Source: Streptomyces ardesiacus (GTDB lineage: Bacteria; Actinomycetota; Actinomycetes; Streptomycetales; Streptomycetaceae). Taken from it: a stretch of 62,850 nt of DNA. Shown one piece after another: positions 22,924 to 32,571 of this stretch (the stretch's first letter is position 1; every line of letters begins with the position of its first letter). A model generated the notes under the pieces. That model worked only from the letters and a program-made list of their open reading frames with translations, ran no database searches and was not told where the DNA came from. A program made the translations under genes and the position numbers. The stretch spans positions 1-62,850 of the forward strand of contig NZ_BEWC01000013.1 in assembly GCF_003112575.1 (NCBI RefSeq), written 5' to 3'.

Positions 22924-22965
22924 TACGCCCTGCCCGGGGCGGGTCCATCCGCGTAGACTCCGCGC

Positions 22966-23988
22966 GTGGCCAAGGTGACTCGGGACGATGTGGCGCGGCT
23001 GGCGGGGACTTCCACCGCCGTCGTCAGCTACGTCATCAACAACGGACCCCGGCCGGTCGCCCCGGCCACGCGCGAGCGCGTCCTCGCCGCGATCAAGGAA
23101 CTGGGGTACCGGCCGGACCGGGTCGCCCAGGCCATGGCGTCGCGGCGGACGGACCTCATAGGGCTGATCGTGCCGGACGCGCGCCAGCCGTTCTTCGCGG
23201 AGATGGCGCACGCGGTCGAGTGGGCCGCCTCCGAGCGCGGCAAGATGGTGCTCGTCGGCAACAGCGACTACGTCGGCGAGCGCGAGGTCCACTACCTGCG
23301 CGCGTTCCTCGGGATGCGCGTCTCGGGCCTGATCCTGGTCAGCCACGCCCTGAACGACCTGGCCGCCGCCGAGATCGACGCCTGGGACGCCCGGGTGGTG
23401 CTGCTGCACGAGCGCCCCGAGGCCATCGACGACGTCGCCGTCGTCACCGACGACCTGGGCGGCGCCCAGCTCGCCGTACGCCACCTGCTGGAGCACGGGT
23501 ACGCGTACGTGGCCTGCATGGGCGGCACCGCCGAGACCCCGTCCGTCGGCGACCCGGTCTCCGACCACGTCGAGGGCTGGCGGCGCGCGATGAAGGAGGC
23601 CGGGCTCTCCACCGAGGGCCGGCTCTTCGAGGCGCCGTACAACCGCTACGACGCCTACCGGGTGGGCCTGGAGCTGCTCTCCGGGCCGCAGCGCCCGCCC
23701 GCGATCTTCTGCTCCACCGACGACCAGGCGATCGGCCTGCTGCGCGCCGCCCGCGAGCTGCGCATCGACGTCCCCGGCGAGCTGGCGGTGGCCGGGTTCG
23801 ACGACATCAAGGAGGCCGCGCTGGCCGACCCGCCGCTGACGACGGTCGCCTCGGACCGCTCGGCGATGGCGCGGGCCGCCGTGGACCTGGTCCTCGACGA
23901 CGGCCTGCGGGTGGCGGGCTCCCGGCGCGAGCGGCTGAAGGTGTTCCCCTCGCAGCTCGTCGTGCGGCAGTCCTGCGGCTGCGCGTAG
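22966..23988 (+). CDS. LacI-family transcriptional regulator
   Basis: A 340-residue LacI/GalR regulator: HTH and hinge at residues 1-60 (VTRDDVARLAGTSTAVVSYVINNG) and a periplasmic-binding-protein-like effector domain (61-335). It ends QSCGCA, a Cys-rich tail common in this group. Cytosolic, dimeric by family. It lies 42 bases after glnR on the same strand, but the effector and targets are unknown; no sugar genes are adjacent. Confidence 0.9.
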   Translation: MAKVTRDDVARLAGTSTAVVSYVINNGPRPVAPATRERVLAAIKELGYRPDRVAQAMASRRTDLIGLIVPDARQPFFAEMAHAVEWAASERGKMVLVGNSDYVGEREVHYLRAFLGMRVSGLILVSHALNDLAAAEIDAWDARVVLLHERPEAIDDVAVVTDDLGGAQLAVRHLLEHGYAYVACMGGTAETPSVGDPVSDHVEGWRRAMKEAGLSTEGRLFEAPYNRYDAYRVGLELLSGPQRPPAIFCSTDDQAIGLLRAARELRIDVPGELAVAGFDDIKEAALADPPLTTVASDRSAMARAAVDLVLDDGLRVAGSRRERLKVFPSQLVVRQSCGCA

Positions 23989-24095
23989 GCCACCGCCCCG
24001 GCGCCCGCGTCCGGCGTCTTTACATCGGGCATACGAGGTTCTGCCGGGCTTCTCAGGCGGCACTCAGCGCGCTCTCATCCGCGGACGGGAAGCTC

Positions 24096-25142
24096 ATGGA
24101 CATGACCGAGAGCCTGCGCCCGAACGGCGAGTACGAGCACGCGAACCCGTACCAGGGAACCCACCAGCACGCCTCCTCTCCCGGCAGCCCCGTCAACCCC
24201 GAGTGGCCGCCCCCGCCGGCGCAGCCGCCCCAGGCCCCCGCGCAGCCCCTGCCCGAACCGCCGCACGGCCGGCGCGCGGCCCGGCGGCGCGGCCCCGCCG
24301 CCCTCCTCGCGGCCGTGGCGATCGTCGCGGCGGCCGTCGGCGGCGGCACCGCGTACGGCATCCAGGAGCTGACCGGCGGCGACACCGTCGCCTCCACCTC
24401 CACCAGCACCACCGTGGTGCCGTCCAGCCAGAAGGGCACGGTCTCCGGGGTCGCCAAGGCGGTCAGTCCGAGCATCGTCGAGATCAACGCCACCTCGACC
24501 GCCGGCTCCTCCACCGGTTCCGGCGTGATCGTCACGAGCGACGGCGAGATCGTCACCAACAACCACGTCGTCTCGGGCGCCTCGTCCGTCAAGGTGACGA
24601 CGAACGACGGCAAGCAGTACACGGCCCGGGTGGTCGGCACCGACAGCAAGAAGGACCTCGCGCTGATCAAGCTGGAGAACGCCTCCGGCCTGACGGCCGC
24701 GACCCTCGGCGACTCCGACGCCCTGGCGGTCGGGCAGCAGGTCGTGGCGATCGGCTCCCCCGAGGGCCTGACCGGCACCGTGACCAGCGGCATCGTCTCC
24801 GCGCTCGACCGGGACGTGACCGTCTCGACGGACGAGGGCCAGCAGCAACAGCAGCAGCGCGGCGACCAGTGGCCCTTCGAGTTCGGCGGCCGGCAGTTCA
24901 ACGGCGACACCGGCTCGTCCACGACGACGTACAAGGCGATCCAGACCGACGCCTCCCTCAACCCGGGCAACTCCGGCGGCGCCCTGATCGACATGAACGG
25001 CAACATCATCGGCATCAACTCCGCGATGTACTCCGCGACCGACTCCTCCTCGAGCGCGGGCAGCGTGGGCCTCGGCTTCGCCATCCCGGTCAACACGGTC
25101 AAGGCGGACCTGGCGCAGCTGCGGGCGGGTGCGAGCGGCTGA
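24096..25142 (+). CDS. htrA: membrane-anchored HtrA-like serine protease
   Basis: A 348-residue trypsin-like protease of the HtrA/DegP group. A Pro-rich cytoplasmic tail (1-65) precedes one membrane span (about 70-90, LLAAVAIVAAAVGGG), a Ser/Thr linker and the protease domain with triad His in NNHVV, Asp in KKDLALI and Ser in NPGNSGGAL. No PDZ domain follows, unlike most HtrA proteins. It degrades misfolded secreted proteins outside the membrane. The CssRS-type pair directly downstream is the likely regulator. ATG 24096 is preferred; ATG 24102 is possible. Confidence 0.9.
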   Translation: MDMTESLRPNGEYEHANPYQGTHQHASSPGSPVNPEWPPPPAQPPQAPAQPLPEPPHGRRAARRRGPAALLAAVAIVAAAVGGGTAYGIQELTGGDTVASTSTSTTVVPSSQKGTVSGVAKAVSPSIVEINATSTAGSSTGSGVIVTSDGEIVTNNHVVSGASSVKVTTNDGKQYTARVVGTDSKKDLALIKLENASGLTAATLGDSDALAVGQQVVAIGSPEGLTGTVTSGIVSALDRDVTVSTDEGQQQQQQRGDQWPFEFGGRQFNGDTGSSTTTYKAIQTDASLNPGNSGGALIDMNGNIIGINSAMYSATDSSSSAGSVGLGFAIPVNTVKADLAQLRAGASG

Positions 25143-25219
25143 CGGGGTACGAAGACGTGCGACGCTGAAAGCGTCCGTTGACCGACCCGTTCCCCCACCG
25201 CACCCGAGGACCCGAGCCC

Positions 25220-25960
25220 ATGAGCCCCGCAGACGGCGACCGCGACCGTGAGACCCAGCGCATCCTGATCGTCGACGACGAACCGGCCGTACGCGAGGCC
25301 CTCCGGCGCAGCCTCGCCTTCGAGGGGTACGACACCGAGGTCGCCGTCGACGGCGCCGACGCCCTGGACAAGGCCGCCGCCTACCGCCCCGACCTCGTCG
25401 TCCTCGACATCCAGATGCCCCGCATGGACGGCCTGACCGCCGCCCGCCGCATCCGCGGTGCCGGGGACACGACCCCGATCTTGATGCTGACGGCCCGCGA
25501 CACCGTCGGCGACCGGGTGACCGGCCTGGACGCGGGCGCGGACGACTACCTCGTCAAGCCGTTCGAGCTGGACGAGCTGTTCGCCCGCATCCGCGCGCTG
25601 CTGCGCCGCAGCTCCTACGCGGCCGCCGTGGACGCCGTCGCCGAGGACGACGACACCCTCTCCTTCGCCGACCTGACCATGAACCTGGCGACCCGGGAGG
25701 TCACCCGGGCCGGACGCCCGGTGGAACTGACCCGCACCGAGTTCACCCTGCTGGAGATGTTCATGGCGCACCCGCGCCAGGTCCTCACCCGGGAACAGAT
25801 CCTGAAGGCCGTGTGGGGCTTCGACTTCGAGCCGTCCTCGAACTCCCTCGACGTGTACGTCATGTACCTGCGCCGCAAGACCGAGGCGGGCGGCGAGCCG
25901 CGCCTCGTGCACACCGTCCGCGGCGTCGGCTACGTCCTGCGGCAGGGCGGCGCGGAGTGA
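25220..25960 (+). CDS. cssR: response regulator CssR (OmpR/PhoB family)
   Basis: A 246-residue response regulator: receiver with acidic pair in IVDDEP, phosphoacceptor Asp in VVLDIQMP, Thr/Ala and Lys in the LTARD and LVKPF elements, and a winged-helix output domain (about 150-243). By synteny this is SCO4156, reported in S. lividans/coelicolor as CssR of the secretion-stress system controlling htrA genes (from memory). ATG at 25220 is preferred over an in-frame TTG at 25178. Its stop overlaps the kinase start (GTGA). Confidence 0.85.
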   Translation: MSPADGDRDRETQRILIVDDEPAVREALRRSLAFEGYDTEVAVDGADALDKAAAYRPDLVVLDIQMPRMDGLTAARRIRGAGDTTPILMLTARDTVGDRVTGLDAGADDYLVKPFELDELFARIRALLRRSSYAAAVDAVAEDDDTLSFADLTMNLATREVTRAGRPVELTRTEFTLLEMFMAHPRQVLTREQILKAVWGFDFEPSSNSLDVYVMYLRRKTEAGGEPRLVHTVRGVGYVLRQGGAE

Positions 25961-27378
25961 CAGGCCTCGTCCGCCGGGTCCGGGCGCTGCCCATCCGGGC
26001 GCGGCTGTCGCTGCTGGTGGCGGCGGCGGTGGCGTTCGCGGTGGCGGCGGCGGCCCTCGCGTGCTGGTTCGTGGTCAAGAGCGTGCTGGTCAGCTCGCTG
26101 GACGAGGCGCTGAAGGCCAACCGCATGGACAGGACCCAGGTCGGCCAGTACCTCGACCTGCGCACCGGCCTGTGCGCCCACGAACCCGTCACCCACGAAC
26201 AGAACCCCTTCGGCTCCTCGGTGCAGCTCGTGGACCGGCAGGGCGGAAGCTGCCTGATCATCGGCACGCAGGAGGTCCCGCTCACCGGCGCCGACCGCGC
26301 CGTCGCCGAGGGCACCTCCGCCAGCGCGCTGCACGACGCCACCGGCGGCGACGGGGACCAGTACCGCGTCTTCACCTACACCGTGCCCGGGCTGTCCGGG
26401 GTGGCCGTCTCCGCCGCGCGTCCGCTGAGCGAGGTCAACAGCTCCCTCAGCAACCTCGCCCTGGTGCTCGTCTTCGTCGCGGGCGCGGGGGTCGTCGGGG
26501 CGGGCGCGGCCGGCCTGTGGGTGGCCCGGACCGCGCTGCGGCCGGTCGACGAGCTGACGCGGGCCGTCGAGCACGTGGCCCGCACCGAGGACCTGACCGT
26601 CCGTATCCCGGTCGAGGAGGACAGCGACGACGAGATCGCCCGCCTGTCCCGCTCCTTCAACACCATGACCTCGTCGCTGGCCAGCTCCCGCGAACTGCAG
26701 CAGCAGCTCATCGCCGACGCCGGCCACGAACTGCGCACCCCCCTCACCTCGCTGCGCACCAACATCGAGCTGCTCACCCGCAGCGAGGAGACGGGCCGTC
26801 CGATCCCGGAGGCCGACCGCAAGGCACTCCTGGCCTCGGTCAAGGCCCAGATGACGGAGCTGGCGGCGCTCATCGGCGACCTCCAGGAACTCTCCCGCCC
26901 CGACACCGGCCAGCAGGAGGGCCGCACCCGCATCCTGGCCTGGCACGACGTCGTGGAGTCGGCGCTGCGCCGGGCGCGGCTGCGCGGCCCGGAGCTGACG
27001 ATCGCGGCCGACGTGCACCCCTGGTACGTGCGGGCGGAGCCGGCCGCGCTGGAACGCGCGGTGGTCAACATCCTGGACAACGCGGTGAAGTTCAGCCCGG
27101 ACGGCGGCACCGTCGACGTGCGCCTCGCCGACGGGGTCCTCACCGTCCGCGACCACGGTCCGGGCATCCCCGCCGACGAACTCCCCCACGTCTTCGACCG
27201 CTTCTGGCGCTCCCCGAGCGCCCGCGCCCTGCCCGGCTCGGGCCTGGGGCTGTCCATCGTGGCGCGGACGGTGCAGCAGGCGGGCGGCGAGGTGGCACTG
27301 GCCCCGGCGGACGGAGGGGGCACGACAGCGGTGGTCCGACTGCCGGGGGCGCCCACTCCGCCGCCGGAGGTGCCGTAG
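25957..27378 (+). CDS. cssS: sensor histidine kinase CssS
   Basis: A 473-residue membrane kinase: TM1 (about 15-40), an extracytoplasmic sensor region with two Cys (near residues 69 and 97), TM2 (about 165-190), HAMP, HisKA (HELRTPLTSLRTN, His near 257), and HATPase with NILDNAVKF, DHGPGI and GSGLGLSIV. GTG start overlaps cssR by four bases, so expression is coupled. Secretion stress from misfolded exported protein is the proposed signal in Streptomyces (recalled literature). The pair follows the HtrA-like protease gene. Confidence 0.87.
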   Translation: MTGLVRRVRALPIRARLSLLVAAAVAFAVAAAALACWFVVKSVLVSSLDEALKANRMDRTQVGQYLDLRTGLCAHEPVTHEQNPFGSSVQLVDRQGGSCLIIGTQEVPLTGADRAVAEGTSASALHDATGGDGDQYRVFTYTVPGLSGVAVSAARPLSEVNSSLSNLALVLVFVAGAGVVGAGAAGLWVARTALRPVDELTRAVEHVARTEDLTVRIPVEEDSDDEIARLSRSFNTMTSSLASSRELQQQLIADAGHELRTPLTSLRTNIELLTRSEETGRPIPEADRKALLASVKAQMTELAALIGDLQELSRPDTGQQEGRTRILAWHDVVESALRRARLRGPELTIAADVHPWYVRAEPAALERAVVNILDNAVKFSPDGGTVDVRLADGVLTVRDHGPGIPADELPHVFDRFWRSPSARALPGSGLGLSIVARTVQQAGGEVALAPADGGGTTAVVRLPGAPTPPPEVP

Positions 27379-27390
27379 GACGGCGGCCGG

Positions 27391-29223
27391 CTACCGCACG
27401 ACGGTGATCCGGTCGGCGGCCGGCGGTGCGAGCGGGCTGCCGGCCGAGGAGTTGGCCGTCAGGTACTGCTCGAAGGCCGCGAGGTCGTCCGCGCCGACGC
27501 TCTCGTTGGTGCCCTCGCCCAGCGTGGTGAAGCCGTCGCCGCCGCCCGCCAGGAAGCTGTTGGAGGCGACGCGGTAGGTGGCGTTCTCGTCGACGGGGGC
27601 GCCGTTCAGGCGGATGGAGTCCGTGACGACGCGGTCCGCGCCCGACTTGGTCAGGTCCAGGGTGTAGGTGAGGCCGGAGGAGACCTGGAGGATCTTCGGG
27701 GCCGCCTCGTTCGGGCCGCTCACCTGCTCCTTGAGGACCTGGATGAGCTGCGCGCCCGTGTAGTCCTTGAGGTTCACCGTGTTGGCGAAGGGCTGGACGG
27801 TGAACGCCTCGGCGTAGGTGACGACACCGTCGCCCTCCGCGCCCGAGGCCGCGTAGGTCAGCGGGGCGCGGATGCCGCCCGGGTTCATCAGGGCCAGGTC
27901 GGTCTCAGGGTCCTGTTCCTTGCCGTACGCGAGCTGCGCGTCGGCGATCAGGTCGCCGAGCGGGGACTCGGTGCCGTCGCGGTTGATGTCGGCGGTGACG
28001 TAGCCGACGGGGCGGTTGCCGATCGGGGCGGCCAGGGTGTTCCACCGGTCGATCAGCCGGGTCATGTCCGGCGCCTTCGGGACGTCCCGCGTCACCACGT
28101 GGTTCGCGGACTTCACCGAGGTACGGGCGATGTCACCCGTGGCACGGTCGTAGGTCAGCGTCGTGTCCGTGTACAGGCGGCCGAAGGACGAGGCCGAGGT
28201 CACCGTGCGGGGGTTGCCCGCCGGGTCGGGGATCGTGCAGACGTAGGCGTTGTGCGTGTGGCCGGTGACCAGCGCGTCGACCTGCGGGGTGATGTTCCTG
28301 GCGATGTCCACGATCGGGCCGGAGACGCCGTCGCCCGCGCCCGGGGAGTCGCAGTCGTAGTTGTAGGAGGACGACGCCGGGAAGCCGCCCTCGTGGATGA
28401 GCGCGACGATCGACTTCACGCCCTGGCGCTGCAGCTCCTTGGCGTACTTGTTGATCGTCTCGACCTCGTCCTTGAACGTCAGGCCCTTCACGCCCTCCGC
28501 CGAGACGATGCCCGGGGTGCCCTCCAGGGTGACGCCGATGAAGCCGACCTTGACGCCGTTCTGCTTCCAGACCCAGTAGGGCTTGAGGATCGGCTTCTTC
28601 GTCTTCTCGTCGAGGACGTTGGCCGCGAGGTAGGGGAAGTCGGCGCCCTTGAACGTCTTGTCGGTGTAGCAGCCCTCGGTGGGGTGGCAGCCGCCGTTCT
28701 GCAGGCGGGCCAGTTCCCGGGCGCCCTCGTCGAACTCGTGGTTGCCGACGCTCGTCACGTCCAGGTCGAGCTGGTTCAGCGCCTCGATCGTCGGCTCGTC
28801 GTGGAAGAGGCCGGACAGGAGGGGGGAGGCGCCGACCATGTCGCCGCCCGCGGCGGTGATGGAGTAACGGTTCCCCTTGCGGGCCTCGCGCAGGTGGGTG
28901 GCCAGGTACTCGACGCCGCCCGCGTCGACCGTCTCCGTCGTGCCGTCCGGCTGGACCTCGGTGACACGGCCGGAGGAGCCGGCGGGCGGCTCCAGGTTGC
29001 CGTGCAGGTCGTTGAAGGAGAGGAGCTGGATGTCCTGGTAGCGGCCCTGGCCGTGGCCCTGGCCGTGGCCGTCGTTGCCCCGGCCGTTCCCGCCGGTGCT
29101 CGCCGAGGCCGGGAGCGCCGCCGCGGCGAGTGCCCCGGCGGTGACGACGGTGGCCGCAGCGACGAGGAGACGGCTCGTACGGCGTCTGCGGCGCGGCTGG
29201 TGCGAAGGTGCTGTGGCTGGCAT
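27391..29223 (-). CDS. secreted 5'-nucleotidase/2',3'-cyclic phosphodiesterase
   Basis: A 610-residue exported metallophosphatase. An Arg-rich signal peptide (HQPRRRRRTSRLLVAAATVVTAG) ends near residue 42 with ASA-type cleavage. The calcineurin-like domain has the metal ligands in SFNDLHGNL, GGDMVGASPL, VGNHEFDEG and GHTHNAYV; the C-terminal 5'-nucleotidase domain (about 370-570) carries substrate binding (NPGGIRAPL, GGDGFTTL). It releases phosphate from extracellular nucleotides. A -10-like TAGGCT at 29282-29287 and a possible PHO box upstream suggest phosphate control. Convergent with cssS, 12 bases apart. Confidence 0.92.
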   Translation of the reverse strand: MPATAPSHQPRRRRRTSRLLVAAATVVTAGALAAAALPASASTGGNGRGNDGHGQGHGQGRYQDIQLLSFNDLHGNLEPPAGSSGRVTEVQPDGTTETVDAGGVEYLATHLREARKGNRYSITAAGGDMVGASPLLSGLFHDEPTIEALNQLDLDVTSVGNHEFDEGARELARLQNGGCHPTEGCYTDKTFKGADFPYLAANVLDEKTKKPILKPYWVWKQNGVKVGFIGVTLEGTPGIVSAEGVKGLTFKDEVETINKYAKELQRQGVKSIVALIHEGGFPASSSYNYDCDSPGAGDGVSGPIVDIARNITPQVDALVTGHTHNAYVCTIPDPAGNPRTVTSASSFGRLYTDTTLTYDRATGDIARTSVKSANHVVTRDVPKAPDMTRLIDRWNTLAAPIGNRPVGYVTADINRDGTESPLGDLIADAQLAYGKEQDPETDLALMNPGGIRAPLTYAASGAEGDGVVTYAEAFTVQPFANTVNLKDYTGAQLIQVLKEQVSGPNEAAPKILQVSSGLTYTLDLTKSGADRVVTDSIRLNGAPVDENATYRVASNSFLAGGGDGFTTLGEGTNESVGADDLAAFEQYLTANSSAGSPLAPPAADRITVVR

Positions 29224-29317
29224 GCGCCCCCCTGTGGGTGTGCGTGGCGCGAGCCGCTGAGGAGACGGCTCGTCGGCGCAGAGCCTAAGGTCAACGCGCG
29301 TAGCGCGACAGGGGCTT

Positions 29318-29339
29318 CCGGGTTACAGCCTGGTTTAAC
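29318..29339 (-). promoter_or_regulatory. possible PHO box of the 5'-nucleotidase
   Basis: On the minus strand two 11-base units, GTTAAACCAGG and CTGTAACCCGG, lie upstream of a promoter-like region. The match to GTTCACC units is partial, so this is a tentative PhoP site. Confidence 0.3.
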
Positions 29340-29394
29340 TTCGTCTTCGCCCGCTGCCGCCGCATTGCGCCGCCCGCCCTTTACTCTCGTACGC

Positions 29395-30324
29395 ATGACC
29401 AGCGACGACACCGTGCGGCCCGGCCGCCCCCGCTCGATCGAGACCCTCGCCGAACTCACGCCGGAGCAGACCGACGCCGTCCTCGCCCTGCTCACCGAGG
29501 CGGCCCGCAACGACGGGCAGCACGCCGTGTCCGAGCAGGGCCGGCTGCAGCTGCGCGGCCCCGCGCGGGAGGGCGTCGCCCACCTCCTGCTCACCGTCGA
29601 CGGCGGTGAACTGGTCGGCTACGCCCAGTTGGAGGGCACCGACCCGGTCGAGCCGCCGGCCGCCGAGCTGGTCGTCCACCCCTCGTACCGGGGTCAGGGG
29701 CACGGGCGGGCGCTGGGCTCCGCCCTGCTCGCCGCGTCCGGCAAGCGGCTGCGGGTCTGGGCGCACGGCGGCCACTCCGCCGCCCGGCACCTCGCGCAGG
29801 TGCTCGGGCTCTCCCTCTTCCGCGAACTGCGGCAGATGCGGCGCCCGTTGGCCGGCCTCGACCTGCCGGAACCGCGGCTTCCCGAGGGCGTGGGCGTGCG
29901 CACCTTCGTGCCCGGCCGGGACGACGCGGCCTGGCTCGCGGTGAACGCGGCCGCCTTCGCCCACCATCCCGAACAGGGCTCGCTCACCCAGCGCGACCTC
30001 GACGACCGCAAGGCCGAGGCGTGGTTCGACCCGGCGGGCTTCTTCCTCGCCGAGCGGGACGGCGAGCTGATCGGCTTCCACTGGACCAAGGTGCACGCCG
30101 AGGAGGGGCTCGGCGAGGTGTACGTCCTCGGCATCCGCCCCGACACGCAGGGCGGCGGCCTGGGCAAGGCCCTCACCACGATCGGCCTGCGGCACCTGGA
30201 GGGTCGGGGTCTGCCCACGGCGATGCTGTACGTCGACGCCGACAACAAGGCGGCGGTGTCCGTCTACGAACGTCTCGGGTTCACCACCCACGAGACGGAC
30301 CTGATGTACCGCACGGAGACGTGA
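29395..30324 (+). CDS. mshD: mycothiol synthase
   Basis: A 309-residue protein with two tandem GNAT domains, the MshD architecture. Domain 1 (about 40-140) has acetyl-CoA loop YRGQGHGRALG; domain 2 (about 165-309) has DTQGGGLGKAL and the conserved VLGIRPDTQ, YVDADN and FTTHETDLMY segments. It transfers acetyl from acetyl-CoA to Cys-GlcN-Ins, the last step of mycothiol synthesis. Cytosolic. Length matches the family (about 310). Monocistronic and divergent from the nucleotidase. Confidence 0.95.
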   Translation: MTSDDTVRPGRPRSIETLAELTPEQTDAVLALLTEAARNDGQHAVSEQGRLQLRGPAREGVAHLLLTVDGGELVGYAQLEGTDPVEPPAAELVVHPSYRGQGHGRALGSALLAASGKRLRVWAHGGHSAARHLAQVLGLSLFRELRQMRRPLAGLDLPEPRLPEGVGVRTFVPGRDDAAWLAVNAAAFAHHPEQGSLTQRDLDDRKAEAWFDPAGFFLAERDGELIGFHWTKVHAEEGLGEVYVLGIRPDTQGGGLGKALTTIGLRHLEGRGLPTAMLYVDADNKAAVSVYERLGFTTHETDLMYRTET

Positions 30325-30375
30325 GCCGCGGGGCCGTTCCGACGCGGTCGGCAGCCCTTGCTCGCCGGACGTCCT

Positions 30376-30414
30376 CTCACCGGCCCTTCCCTCACCGGCC
30401 CTTCCCTCACCGCC
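30376..30414. repeat. 15-bp tandem repeat at a convergent gene junction
   Basis: CTCACCGGCCCTTCC occurs twice in tandem (30376-30390, 30391-30405) and a third copy begins at 30406, running into the stop codon of the membrane protein gene. Confidence 0.6.
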
Positions 30415-31063
30415 CGGCCCTCCGGCCCAGCGGCTCCGGCCCGCACCCCGCCGCCGCCGCGGTCAGTGCCGCCGCCAGCACCGCCCACCGCTCGTGCGCG
30501 GCGGGCCAGCGCGGGTCGTCCGCCTGGACGAACAGCGCCCAGTCCTCCGGTGCCAGCAGCGGCACGAGCACGGCCGCGACCAGCAGGGCCGCCGCGACGA
30601 GCGGCCCGGGACGCGCCTCGTCCGTCAGCCGTACGGCCAGCGCGGCGGCGGCGAGGGCGAAGGCACCCGCCGTCACCGCCTCCAGGCTGACTTCGCCGGC
30701 CGGGGGCCGGGACGCCGAGGGGACCAGGAGCAGTACCGCCGTCCACCACAGCGCGGCGAGCGGCGCGACCAGGGCCACCCGCAGCGCCTGCCGGAGAAGC
30801 CTCGGCGTCGGCACGGGTCCGGTGAGATGGCGGGCCGGGTCGTCCAGCAGGAAGGCCAGACCGAGCGCACCGGCCAGGGCGGCGCCCCGCAGCAGCAACA
30901 GCGTCTGCCAGGGCGCCGGTTCGGCGCCGGTGGCGGCCGGGGTGCCGACGACCAGCAGGCCGAGGGCCCCCGCCGCGGCCAGGGGGCGCCAGGGAAGCGT
31001 GCGCCACAGCGGGCCGACCAGCTCCACCGCAGCCGCCCCTCGCAGCACCGTCAGTCCTCGCAC
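30407..31063 (-). CDS. membrane protein of the ABC exporter operon
   Basis: A 218-residue protein with about six Ala/Leu-rich membrane spans. GTG start at 31063, with AGAAGG upstream, overlaps the preceding permease gene by 13 bases (a GTG at 31048 is an alternative). It is the last gene of the sigma/anti-sigma/ABC operon and is probably a second permease-like subunit. No family motif is recognised. Confidence 0.7.
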   Translation of the reverse strand: MRGLTVLRGAAAVELVGPLWRTLPWRPLAAAGALGLLVVGTPAATGAEPAPWQTLLLLRGAALAGALGLAFLLDDPARHLTGPVPTPRLLRQALRVALVAPLAALWWTAVLLLVPSASRPPAGEVSLEAVTAGAFALAAAALAVRLTDEARPGPLVAAALLVAAVLVPLLAPEDWALFVQADDPRWPAAHERWAVLAAALTAAAAGCGPEPLGRRAGR

Positions 31064-32571
31064 GAGTCGGCCTTCTCCGGCTTGGCCACGCCCAGCACCT
31101 CGGCGACGTGGGCGGTCGTGACCCCGGGCGCGGTCAGTTCGGCCCAGTGCTTCTTGACCCGGGCGCCGGTCCCGGCCGGCGGGTTCTCCAGCAGGCGGCG
31201 GACGACGTCCGTCTGGCCCTCCGTCATGGACAGCGGATTGGTGGGGGACAGCACGATCGCGGAGCCCGACACGCTGTCGTCGAGGCGGACCCGGCGCAGG
31301 GCGCCCATCGGGTCGTCCTGCCAGCTCAGCGAGAGCCACATGACGGTGACCATCCGGCCGTCGCACAGCTCGCTCCCGGCCTCCTCGGTGCCCGCGACGA
31401 GGACGGCGGCGACGGCGGAGGAGAACTCGGGGATCCGGTTGCCGCCCCAGGCGGTGCCGACGGTGACCCGGTGCCGCTCGGTGGAGGCGGGTATCGCCGT
31501 GTCGGTGCCCGGCCCGTACCGGGCGTCGATCCGCTGCCGCACGACGAGGGCCTGGTCGTGCGCGGCGCCGCCGGCCACGGCCTGGACGCGGTCCACGATG
31601 CCGGCCCAGGTGCCGGTGCGCGGCCCCCACTCGGGGAAGGCGCAGTACGTCGAACCGCCGTGCTCGGTGCAGCGCAGGTCGGGGTGCGTCGAGGCGCGCT
31701 CACGGGCCGCGGTCAGCTCCGGCGACGGCTCCACGCCCCGGGCCTGGAGGACGCCGCCGGTCACCGCCGCGGCGAGGCTCAGGGCGAGGCCGGTCCGGAC
31801 GAACGCGCCCCGCCCGCCGGAGAAGGCCATGGCGAGGAAGGCCAGGCACAGGGCCGCGCCCGCCAGATACAGGGCGTGCCAGGCGGCGGGGCGCCCCATC
31901 AGGTCGGAGGGCAGGGTGTCGGGGCCGGTGACGGAGACGACCGGTGCCAGCCAGGACAGCCCGCTCTCCTCGCTCGCCCCGGTGCCCAGGACGAACACGA
32001 ACAGCAGCACGACCACCAGCAGCGGCGCGGCGAAGGCCGACCTCGTCAGGCGGCCGAGCAGCACCCCGAGCGTGCCGAACCCCAGCACCGTCAGCGGCCC
32101 CACGGCCAGCTCCGCCGGCGAACCGTGCCCGACCGCGCCCGGCTTGAGCGCCTCCCAGCCGAACTGCCCGGCCACGCACACGGCGGTGAGCAGGGCGGCC
32201 GGTGCGACGGACAGCGCGTGTCCCGCCGTGCGCTGCCAGGGGCGCAGGACCAGCACCCCGAAGTGGTGCTCGGTGCCGTGCCGTTCGGAGCGCACGACGG
32301 CCCGGGCGGCACCCAGCAGGACGGCGAGGCCGACGAGCATCGGCATGGACTGGGTGGCGCGGTCGACGTCCTGGAGGGCGGGATAGCCGTCCCAGGAGGA
32401 CCGGGTGCGCCAGACGATCCACGCGACGTACGCCACAAAGGCGATGACGACCGGGACGGTCAGCAGCAGCTTGCGCGCCTCGAACCGGGCGAGGGCGAGC
32501 ACGGCCCGCGCACCCCGGTCGGGGAGCTGCGCCCGCACGGGCGCGGCTTCCTCCGTCAGTACGGCGCTCAC
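31051..32571 (-). CDS. ABC transporter permease-like membrane protein
   Basis: A 506-residue protein. The first 260 residues form about seven membrane spans in the ABC-2-type permease style; the rest includes a long non-membrane region (about residues 260-500) with paired Cys (CTEHGGSTYC) predicted to be outside. GTG start overlaps the ATPase stop by four bases (GTGA), so translation is coupled. It probably forms an exporter with the ATPase. The large extra domain is unusual for this class and its role is unknown. Confidence 0.75.
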   Translation of the reverse strand: MSAVLTEEAAPVRAQLPDRGARAVLALARFEARKLLLTVPVVIAFVAYVAWIVWRTRSSWDGYPALQDVDRATQSMPMLVGLAVLLGAARAVVRSERHGTEHHFGVLVLRPWQRTAGHALSVAPAALLTAVCVAGQFGWEALKPGAVGHGSPAELAVGPLTVLGFGTLGVLLGRLTRSAFAAPLLVVVLLFVFVLGTGASEESGLSWLAPVVSVTGPDTLPSDLMGRPAAWHALYLAGAALCLAFLAMAFSGGRGAFVRTGLALSLAAAVTGGVLQARGVEPSPELTAARERASTHPDLRCTEHGGSTYCAFPEWGPRTGTWAGIVDRVQAVAGGAAHDQALVVRQRIDARYGPGTDTAIPASTERHRVTVGTAWGGNRIPEFSSAVAAVLVAGTEEAGSELCDGRMVTVMWLSLSWQDDPMGALRRVRLDDSVSGSAIVLSPTNPLSMTEGQTDVVRRLLENPPAGTGARVKKHWAELTAPGVTTAHVAEVLGVAKPEKADSCED

